DNA from: Chloroflexota bacterium
GTDB taxonomy: Bacteria > Chloroflexota > Dehalococcoidia > SHYB01
Direction of reading: 5' to 3'
Length of the DNA stretch: 7,178 bases
NCBI GenBank assembly: GCA_016200725.1
Contig: JACQEE010000320.1
Span: 1-7,178 of the forward strand
The notes beneath the pieces were generated by a model. The model had not been told where the DNA came from. It did not search any database and was given only the letters and a program-made list of their open reading frames with translations. A program made the translations under genes and the position numbers. Shown here piece by piece: positions 1 through 5,462 of this stretch. How positions within the stretch are numbered: the first letter of the stretch is position 1; the number at the start of each line of letters is the position of its first letter.

Positions 1-1
1 C

Positions 2-922
2 GAGGAGCTCGGCGGGGCGATGGCGCATGCGAGCAAGAGCGGCGTGGCGCACTTCGCAATCGACTCGGAAGAGGCCACGCTCGAACAGGTACGGCGCCTC
101 CTCAGTTTCCTGCCATCGAACAACATGGAAGACCCGCCAGCGTTACACGCATCCGACGACCCGAACCGGAAAGCAGAGAGCCTGCTGACCCTGGTACCTG
201 AGGATTCGTCGAAGCCCTACGACATGAAGGAACTGATCTATGCGGTGATGGACGACGGCGACTTCATGGAAGTGCACGAGAAATATGCCGAGAACATCAT
301 CGTGGGGTTTGCGCGGCTCAACGGGAAGACGGTGGGCATCGTTGCGCAGCAGCCGGCGTATCTGGCGGGCGTGCTGGACATCGACGCATCGGTCAAGGCG
401 GCGCGCTTCGTGCGCTTCTGCGATTGCTTCAACATTCCGCTTGTGACGTTCGCGGACGTGCCAGGCTTTCTGCCAGGGACAGGCCAGGAGCACGGCGGCA
501 TCATCCGTCACGGTGCAAAGTTGCTGTTCGCCTACTCGGAGGCCACGGTGCCGAAGGTGAGCGTCATCACGCGCAAGGCGTACGGCGGCGCATACATCGT
601 GATGAGCAGCAAACATTTGCGCGGTGACGTGAATTTCGCCTACCCGAGCGCGGAAATCGCGGTGATGGGCCCCGATGGCGCAGTCAACATCATCTCGCGC
701 GAAGAAATCTCAAAGTCGGAGAACCCGGAGGCTACGCGGCAGAAGTTAATCGCGGAGTACCGCGATAAGTTCGCCAACCCATACGTTGCAGCCTCGCGAG
801 GATTCATCGACGATGTGCTCGACCCGCGCGAGACGCGCCCGCGTCTCATCAAGGCGCTGGAGATGCTCTCGACGAAGCGGGACAGCCTGCCGCCAAAGAA
901 GCACGGAAACATCCCTCTCTAA
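2..922 (+). CDS. Acyl-CoA carboxyltransferase (PccB/MmdA/12S family), 5' partial
   Basis: This is the C-terminal part (306 residues) of a biotin-dependent carboxyltransferase that moves CO2 between carboxybiotin and an acyl-CoA such as propionyl-CoA. The family is usually about 510-530 residues, so roughly 200 N-terminal residues lie beyond the left edge. The frame is open from base 2 and the residues before the first ATG (EELGGA) are family-conserved, so the ATG at 20 is internal. Visible family motifs are the DDPNR stretch that opens the C-terminal crotonase-like half, GFLPGTGQEHGGIIRHGAK (G at base 464 onward), RKAYGGAY (about 572-595) and EIAVMGPDGAVNI. The glycine-rich turns following GFLPG and AYGGA form the oxyanion holes for the biotin and CoA carbonyls in this family. 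The residue after AYGGAY is Ile (596-598), a position linked to acyl-chain preference. Substrate (propionyl-, methylmalonyl- or acetyl-CoA) is inferred only from neighbours. It is followed after 2 bases by a small subunit gene and then a biotin-bearing partner, indicating an operon. Confidence 0.93.
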   Translation, partial: EELGGAMAHASKSGVAHFAIDSEEATLEQVRRLLSFLPSNNMEDPPALHASDDPNRKAESLLTLVPEDSSKPYDMKELIYAVMDDGDFMEVHEKYAENIIVGFARLNGKTVGIVAQQPAYLAGVLDIDASVKAARFVRFCDCFNIPLVTFADVPGFLPGTGQEHGGIIRHGAKLLFAYSEATVPKVSVITRKAYGGAYIVMSSKHLRGDVNFAYPSAEIAVMGPDGAVNIISREEISKSENPEATRQKLIAEYRDKFANPYVAASRGFIDDVLDPRETRPRLIKALEMLSTKRDSLPPKKHGNIPL

Positions 923-924
923 CA

Positions 925-1098
925 ATGCTAGACTCCAAGTTGATGGCCGCAGTCGTTGCCGCCATCGATTCGTACATCGAAGAAGAGGCCGCTGCGATAG
1001 CCCAGCCAGCAAAGCCCAGCCGCTGGGTGCGCTCGGGGCGCGTGCAAGCGCTGAAAGGCCACGCAGCCTGGTCGCAGCGCATACGACGCTCGGCCTGA
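925..1098 (+). CDS. Small soluble carboxyltransferase-complex subunit (MmdE/OadG-tail-like), 57 aa
   Basis: A 57-residue ORF starting at the ATG 2 bases after the upstream TAA and ending at TGA 1096-1098, in the same operon and direction. The protein has a short N-terminal helix (MAAVVAAIDSYIEEE), an Ala/Pro linker, then a basic tail with an SRWVRSGRVQAL segment. That order, an Ala-rich helix ending in AxxxY and then a Trp-containing W..SGR/AGR segment, resembles the C-terminal tail of the gamma/delta/epsilon subunits of Na+-pumping decarboxylases (OadG, MmdD, MmdE), which hold the carboxyltransferase and biotin subunits together. Length is close to the roughly 55-residue MmdE. No transmembrane helix is present, so unlike OadG it should be soluble. 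Its position between the two carboxyltransferase genes supports a linker role. The Shine-Dalgarno is weak (CGGAAAC about 14 bases upstream), so it is probably translated by coupling; ATG 943 is an alternative start. Homology is my pattern reading, not a search result. Confidence 0.68.
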   Translation: MLDSKLMAAVVAAIDSYIEEEAAAIAQPAKPSRWVRSGRVQALKGHAAWSQRIRRSA

Positions 1099-1105
1099 CC
1101 TCTTC

Positions 1106-1112
1106 GAAAGGA
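1106..1112 (+). promoter_or_regulatory. Ribosome binding site deciding the start of the biotin carboxyltransferase
   Basis: GAAAGGA lies 10 bases before the ATG at 1123 but only 1 base before an in-frame TTG at 1114. The spacing makes ATG 1123 the likely start and adds no residues from the TTG. Confidence 0.6.
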
Positions 1113-1122
1113 CTTGCCGCTC

Positions 1123-3072
1123 ATGGCGAAGCAGGCAACCAAATCGCCAGCGAAGAACCCGCTAAAAATCACCGAGACGAGTTTTCGCGACGGCCACCAG
1201 TGCACCATCGCCACGCGGATGCGCACGGAGGACCTCGAGCCCATTGCCGAAGCGATGGACAACGCTGGGTTCTACTCCATCGAGATGTGGGGCGGCGCGA
1301 CCTTCGACGTGATGACACGCTTCCTAGCGGAAGATCCGTGGGAGCGCGCGCGCATCCTCAAGCGGCTGATGCCGAAAACGCCCTTTCAGATGCTGCTGCG
1401 CGGCCAGAACCTCGTCGGCTACCGCAACTACCCGAACGACGTGGTGAAGGCCTTCATCAACCACTCAGCCGAGGTCGGCATCGACATCTTCCGTATCTTC
1501 GACGCGCTCAACGACCCCTGGAACCTCGAGTCCTCCATCAAATACGTGAAAGAGTCCGGGAAGCACGCGCAGGCGGCGATATCGTACTCAGTGACCGAGG
1601 GGCGACTGGGAGGCGATATCTACAACGTCGACTACTACGTCGAGAAGGCTCTCGCGTTTCAAGGCCTCGGTGCGGATAGCGTCTGCATCAAAGACATGGC
1701 CGGGCTTATCAACCCGATGGACGTGGAGACGCTGGTGAAGGCGCTCAAGCCAAAACTGCACATCCCGCTGCAGTTGCACACGCACTACACCAGCGGCATG
1801 GCCTCGATGGCAGTGCTCAAGGGCGCGGAGGCAGGACTGGACATCGTCGACGCGTGTCTCGCGCCGATGGCGCTCCGGGCGGCGCAACCAGCCATCGAGC
1901 CGATCGTGGTCACGCTGCAGCACACAGCGCGGGACACAGGACTCGATCTGCCCTATCTACTGAAACTTGGGGAGCACTTCGAGAAGGTGTTGCCGAAGTA
2001 CCGGGACTTCCTCGACAACACCAAGTTCGCCGCCATCGACACCAACGTGCTCATGCACCAGGTGCCGGGCGGTATGATCAGCAACCTCGTGTCGCAGCTG
2101 AAGGAAGCTGACGCAATCGATCGCATCCACGAAGTCTACGAGGAGCTGCCCCGCACGCGCGCCGACATGGGCCAGCCGCCGCTCGTTACGCCATCGAGTC
2201 AGATCGTGGGCGTACAGGCGGTTAACAACGTGCTGTTCGGCCGCTACAAGATGGTCACCGACCAGGTGAAGGACTACTGCTTCGGCCTCTATGGGCGTCC
2301 GCCCAAGCCTATCAGTCCTGAGCTTATCGATATTGCGTTGAAGGGCTACCCCAGGGGCAAGAAGCCGCTCGCCGGAAAGACAGCGGACTTCTTGCAGCCA
2401 GAGATGGCCAAGGCAAAAGAAGCCACCAAGGATATCGCCAAGGACATCGGTGACGTGCTGGTCTATGCGCTCTACCCAACAACAGGTATGCGCTTCCTCA
2501 AGTGGAAGTACGGGAAGGAACCGGTCCCCGCCGAAGCTAAGGGCAAGACGCTCGAGGACGTCAGGCGCGAGGATGAGTTGATCGCTAAGGCGAAGTCCGG
2601 GAAGTTGGCGGAGAAGGACGGCGCGGCCACCGAGCGCGGGCCACTCACGCGAACGTTCAACGTGTACGTCGGAGAGCAGCGCTTCAGCGTTGACGTGGAG
2701 CCGACGGATGCGGGCAAGTGGGGCGTGCGAAATATCGCGCTAGGACGCGGTGAGGCGCCAGGTCGCGCGGCAACGACACCGGCTGCCAAGCCGGCCGCAC
2801 CCAAGGGAAACGGTACAGGCCCTGCGTCTGCGCCGGCGAAGGTAGCCGTTGCTGCCGGCGAGTCAGCCATTTCTGCGCCGATGCCCGGTCTGGTCATCCG
2901 CTACAACATAAAAGAGGGTGCGCAGGTGAAGGCGGGCGACCCACTCGTCGTGCTGGAAGCGATGAAGATGGAGAATGCGCTTCCCGCGCCTGTGAGCGGC
3001 ACGGTGAAGAAACTAGCAGTAGCTCCTGGGACGAAGGTTGCAAAGGGAGCAGTCCTGGTTGTAATCGGCTAA
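1123..3072 (+). CDS. Pyruvate/oxaloacetate carboxyltransferase with fused biotin carrier domain (5S/PycB/OadA family)
   Basis: A 649-residue two-part enzyme. Residues about 14-470 form the HMGL-like TIM barrel and conserved carboxylase domain: TSFRDGHQ (D23, metal ligand, and Q26), MLLRGQN (R93, pyruvate-binding Arg), CIKDMAG (K190, the carboxylated metal-binding Lys) and LHTHYTSGM (H219 and H221, metal ligands). Residues about 544-582 are an Ala/Pro-rich linker. Residues about 583-649 are a biotinyl domain with EAMKMEN, biotin on K615, 34 residues from the C-terminus as is usual. No ATP-grasp biotin carboxylase domain is present, so it depends on another carboxyl donor. Family members serve as pyruvate carboxylase subunit B, oxaloacetate decarboxylase alpha, or transcarboxylase 5S. 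The upstream CoA carboxyltransferase and linker gene favour a transcarboxylase-type complex, by inference. Oddity: where pyruvate carboxylases have a catalytic Thr in TSQP, this protein reads AAQP (A253). The TSG motif also follows HTHY rather than the HTHD of pyruvate carboxylase. Confidence 0.92.
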   Translation: MAKQATKSPAKNPLKITETSFRDGHQCTIATRMRTEDLEPIAEAMDNAGFYSIEMWGGATFDVMTRFLAEDPWERARILKRLMPKTPFQMLLRGQNLVGYRNYPNDVVKAFINHSAEVGIDIFRIFDALNDPWNLESSIKYVKESGKHAQAAISYSVTEGRLGGDIYNVDYYVEKALAFQGLGADSVCIKDMAGLINPMDVETLVKALKPKLHIPLQLHTHYTSGMASMAVLKGAEAGLDIVDACLAPMALRAAQPAIEPIVVTLQHTARDTGLDLPYLLKLGEHFEKVLPKYRDFLDNTKFAAIDTNVLMHQVPGGMISNLVSQLKEADAIDRIHEVYEELPRTRADMGQPPLVTPSSQIVGVQAVNNVLFGRYKMVTDQVKDYCFGLYGRPPKPISPELIDIALKGYPRGKKPLAGKTADFLQPEMAKAKEATKDIAKDIGDVLVYALYPTTGMRFLKWKYGKEPVPAEAKGKTLEDVRREDELIAKAKSGKLAEKDGAATERGPLTRTFNVYVGEQRFSVDVEPTDAGKWGVRNIALGRGEAPGRAATTPAAKPAAPKGNGTGPASAPAKVAVAAGESAISAPMPGLVIRYNIKEGAQVKAGDPLVVLEAMKMENALPAPVSGTVKKLAVAPGTKVAKGAVLVVIG

Positions 3073-3127
3073 GATACTCGGCGGCGCGCACTCAGCACCT
3101 CGACGGTGAGCATGGTTGAGCGAGCGC

Positions 3128-3133
3128 AGGAGG
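3128..3133 (+). promoter_or_regulatory. Strong Shine-Dalgarno for the isocitrate dehydrogenase
   Basis: AGGAGG, the complete anti-Shine-Dalgarno match, lies 7 bases before ATG 3141 and fixes that start. It is the strongest ribosome site in the window. The rest of the 68-base spacer (3073-3140) shows no clear promoter or terminator, so read-through from the carboxyltransferase gene is likely. Confidence 0.8.
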
Positions 3134-3140
3134 CACAGAT

Positions 3141-4349
3141 ATGGCGTCAAACCCAGCAATCGAACGCGCCAAGGAACATTTTGGCAAGGTCCTTGAGGAG
3201 CAGTTGGCGCGGGTAGAACGGATCAAGAAAGACGTAGAGGTTACCGATTACACAAAGTTGCGGCCGGTGATCATCGGCGTCCTCGGCGGCGATGGCATTG
3301 GGCCATACATCGCGGCGGAGGCGCAGCGCGTGCTCGAGACGCTGCTGGCGAAAGAGATCAAGGCCGGCAAGGTGGAGTTCCGCGTCGTCGAAGGGCTGAC
3401 CATCGAGAACCGCGCGAAGCACCTCAAGGCCATCCCCGACGATGTGCTCGCCGAGATCAAAAAGTGCCATGTGACACTGAAAGGGCCAACGACGACGCCG
3501 GAAAAGGGCGACGGATGGCCGAACATCGAGTCGTGCAATGTGGGCATGCGCAAGGAACTCGACCTCTTCGCCAACGTGCGCCCGGTGCGCATCCCGCGCG
3601 AAGGCATCGACTGGACGTTCTTCCGCGAGAACACCGAGGACATCTACGCCGTCGGCAGCCAGGGCATAGACGTGACGCCTGATCTGGCGGTCGACTTCAA
3701 GGTCATCTCGACGCCCGGCTCGTGGCGAATCATCGAGGCGGCCTTCGAGTACGCAAAGAAGAATGGCAAGAAGAATGTGACGATCGTGACCAAGGCAAAT
3801 ATCGTGAAGACCACGGACGGCAAGTTCCTGGATACTGCGAAAGCAGTGGCCAAGAACTACCCAGGGATCTCCTGGGAAGGTTGGTACATCGACATCATGA
3901 CGGCCAAGTTGCTCGACCCGAAGCGCCGCAAGGACTTCCAGGTTTTCGCGCTCCCCAACCTCTATGGCGACATCCTCACCGACGAAGCGGCGGAGATGCA
4001 GGGCGGCGTGGGCACCGCGGGCAGCGCCAACCTTGGCCGCAAGTACGCGATGTTCGAGGCGATCCATGGCAGCGCGCCGCGCATGGTTAAGGAAGGCCGC
4101 GCGAAGTATGCTGACCCGAGTTCGATGATCCGCGCCGGAGCGATGATGCTCGAGCACATCGGCTACCCAGATCTCGGCAAGCGGCTGACCATGAGCCTGG
4201 ACATCTGCGGGCAGTACGAGAAGAAGATCGTGATGACGGGCCGCGACACGGGCGCAACAGGTAAGGAACTGGGCGACTATATTCTCAACACGCTGAAGGA
4301 CACCAGACTCGAGCAGCGCTGGCAGGGCTACGTCTTCGGGAAGAATTAG
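3141..4349 (+). CDS. icd: Isocitrate dehydrogenase-family protein (isocitrate/isopropylmalate superfamily)
   Basis: A 402-residue beta-decarboxylating dehydrogenase, probably oxidising isocitrate to 2-oxoglutarate. Visible motifs: GDGIGP (50-55); ESCNVGMR (130-137), where S131 and N133 match the IDH-specific SxN substrate loop rather than the isopropylmalate dehydrogenase pattern; substrate arginines R137, R147 and R162; RENTEDIYA with catalytic Y169; TKANIVK with catalytic K218; metal-binding D251, D277 and D281 (GDILTD); and the coenzyme loop HGSAP (309-313). Two features are unusual. Residue 130, just before the substrate Ser, is Glu where IDHs commonly have Arg. The residues after HGSAP are R314 and M315, matching neither the Lys-Tyr of E. 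coli NADP-IDH nor the Asp-Ile of NAD enzymes, so coenzyme use cannot be read. A charged N-terminal helix of about 35 residues precedes the fold. The neighbouring malate dehydrogenase supports a TCA role; homoisocitrate or isopropylmalate dehydrogenase is a less likely alternative. Confidence 0.85.
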   Translation: MASNPAIERAKEHFGKVLEEQLARVERIKKDVEVTDYTKLRPVIIGVLGGDGIGPYIAAEAQRVLETLLAKEIKAGKVEFRVVEGLTIENRAKHLKAIPDDVLAEIKKCHVTLKGPTTTPEKGDGWPNIESCNVGMRKELDLFANVRPVRIPREGIDWTFFRENTEDIYAVGSQGIDVTPDLAVDFKVISTPGSWRIIEAAFEYAKKNGKKNVTIVTKANIVKTTDGKFLDTAKAVAKNYPGISWEGWYIDIMTAKLLDPKRRKDFQVFALPNLYGDILTDEAAEMQGGVGTAGSANLGRKYAMFEAIHGSAPRMVKEGRAKYADPSSMIRAGAMMLEHIGYPDLGKRLTMSLDICGQYEKKIVMTGRDTGATGKELGDYILNTLKDTRLEQRWQGYVFGKN

Positions 4350-4407
4350 GGGAAACGGACACACCATCTCGACGCATTAAACGGCAAGAGGGGCTCCACC
4401 ACCCCAG

Positions 4408-4435
4408 ACCCTTCGCCCACGGACGGGCTCAGGGT
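4408..4435. repeat. Imperfect palindrome, possible dispersed intergenic element
   Basis: The arms ACCCTTCGCCC (4408-4418) and GGGCTCAGGGT (4425-4435) pair as a 5-bp stem, a 2x2 internal loop and a 4-bp stem around a 6-base loop. The CTTCG...GCTCAGGGTGACA wording is like short palindromes I recall being scattered between genes in several environmental bacterial genomes; only one copy occurs here, so dispersal cannot be shown from this window. It lies between the isocitrate and malate dehydrogenase genes and could act in transcript ends or RNA stability. Confidence 0.4.
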
Positions 4436-4466
4436 GACAGCGCATATGACACTTCGGCGATACTAA

Positions 4467-4487
4467 GGGGGCACCAAAAGTGCCCCC
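4467..4487 (+). terminator. Perfect 8-bp hairpin upstream of mdh, terminator-like without a U-tract
   Basis: GGGGGCAC (4467-4474) and GTGCCCCC (4480-4487) are perfect reverse complements around the loop CAAAA, giving a very stable hairpin. The downstream bases (GATTCATG) are not a run of T, so it is not a canonical intrinsic terminator. It lies 118 bases after the isocitrate dehydrogenase stop and 42 bases before the mdh start. It may end the upstream transcript, mark a processing site, or be a structured mdh leader. Confidence 0.5.
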
Positions 4488-4515
4488 GATTCATGTAACT
4501 GACACCACCATGAGC

Positions 4516-4520
4516 AGGAG
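4516..4520 (+). promoter_or_regulatory. Shine-Dalgarno for mdh
   Basis: AGGAG, 9 bases before ATG 4530, supports that start. The resulting N-terminus ([14 protein letters not shown]) places the Rossmann glycine motif where the family expects it. I could not identify a convincing -35/-10 promoter in the 180-base spacer. Confidence 0.65.
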
Positions 4521-4529
4521 CGAATCGAG

Positions 4530-5456
4530 ATGCGCAAGAAGGTTACGGTCGTCGGTGCAGGCAACGTAGGAGCGACGCTGGCCCAGCGCGTGGCCGAGTG
4601 GGGCTACGCAGATGTGGTCTTAGTGGACATCGTCGAGGGACTGCCGCAGGGCAAGGCGCTCGATATGCGGCAATCAGGCCCAGTCCTTGGATTCGACTCC
4701 AACGTCATCGGCGCGAACAGTTACGAACAGACCGTGAACTCCGACGTTGCGGTAATCACGGCGGGCATCGCGCGCAAGCCGGGCATGAACCGCGACGACC
4801 TACTGATGACAAACAGGAGGATCGTTGGTGGCGTCGTCGAGCAGGTGGTCAAGTACTCGCCGAACACGGTCATCATCGTTATCAGCAACCCCCTCGACGC
4901 GATGGCGCAACTGGCGCTGCACGTGAGCAAGTTCCCGCGCAACCGTGTGCTTGGCATGGCTGGCGTCCTCGACACGGCGCGCTTCCGCACTTTCCTGGCG
5001 ATGGAGTTAGGCGTGTCCGTCGACGACGTGCAGGCATACGTGCTCGGCAGCCACGGCGACGGCATGGTGCCACTCGTGCGGTACACAACGGTCGGCGGCA
5101 TTCCTGTGAGCGAACTGCTTCCGAAGGAGAAGTTAGACGCGATCGTGAAGCGCACGCGCGATGGCGGCGCGGAGATCGTCGGGCTACTGAAGACCGGCAG
5201 CGCCTATTACGCGCCATCGGCAGCAGGGGCCGCGATGGTCGAGGCCATCCTGCGAGACAGGAAGCGCATCATGCCTTGCGCAGCGTACCTCCAGGGCGAA
5301 TATGGAATCAACGGGCTGTTCATGGGCGTGCCGGTGAAACTCGGCGGAGCCGGTATCGAGAAGATCTACGAAATCAAGTTGACGCCGGAAGAGAAGACCG
5401 CGCTGCAGAAGGCGTCAAACGACGTGAAGGAACTGATCGAGGCGATGAAATTGTAG
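4530..5456 (+). CDS. mdh: Malate dehydrogenase, NAD-dependent, LDH-like type
   Basis: A 308-residue cytoplasmic enzyme interconverting malate and oxaloacetate; the length is normal for the LDH-like bacterial MDH group. The Rossmann motif is VVGAGNVG (G9, G11, G14), and D33 at the end of the second strand indicates NAD rather than NADP. The substrate-specificity loop [11 protein letters not shown] carries R82 and R88; an Arg here, where lactate dehydrogenases have Gln, marks a dicarboxylate substrate. Further active-site residues are N120 (SNPLD), D148 and R151 (LDTARFR) and catalytic H175 (GSHGDGMVP), with D148-H175 forming the proton relay. The stop at 5454-5456 is 6 bases from the convergent peptidase stop. 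The gene follows isocitrate dehydrogenase after a hairpin-containing spacer, so it may have its own promoter. Functionally it would use oxaloacetate made by the upstream carboxyltransferase system or the TCA cycle. Confidence 0.96.
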   Translation: MRKKVTVVGAGNVGATLAQRVAEWGYADVVLVDIVEGLPQGKALDMRQSGPVLGFDSNVIGANSYEQTVNSDVAVITAGIARKPGMNRDDLLMTNRRIVGGVVEQVVKYSPNTVIIVISNPLDAMAQLALHVSKFPRNRVLGMAGVLDTARFRTFLAMELGVSVDDVQAYVLGSHGDGMVPLVRYTTVGGIPVSELLPKEKLDAIVKRTRDGGAEIVGLLKTGSAYYAPSAAGAAMVEAILRDRKRIMPCAAYLQGEYGINGLFMGVPVKLGGAGIEKIYEIKLTPEEKTALQKASNDVKELIEAMKL

Positions 5457-5462
5457 TCTGGG

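Noticed and set aside
20..22. ATG at 20 as the start of the first gene
   Set aside because: The frame is open to the left edge and the residues before this Met are conserved family sequence, so the gene is truncated, not started here.
1114..1116. TTG start for the biotin carboxyltransferase
   Set aside because: Only 1 base from the ribosome site; ATG 1123 has proper spacing.
786..1679. 297-codon plus-strand frame overlapping three genes
   Set aside because: It runs out of frame across the end of the first carboxyltransferase, the small subunit and the start of the biotin enzyme; the product is low-complexity Arg-rich sequence.
3091..3116. CACC...GGTG hairpin before icd
   Set aside because: A 4-bp stem with no U-tract, well within chance for this base composition.
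3147..4367. 406-codon open frame on the minus strand opposite icd
   Set aside because: It lies almost exactly antisense to a well-supported dehydrogenase gene; its product is rich in His, Arg, Leu and Ala with no recognisable motif, as expected from GC-rich codon bias on the opposite strand.
4510..4512. ATG at 4510 as an upstream start or leader peptide for mdh
   Set aside because: Out of frame with mdh and has no clear ribosome site of its own.
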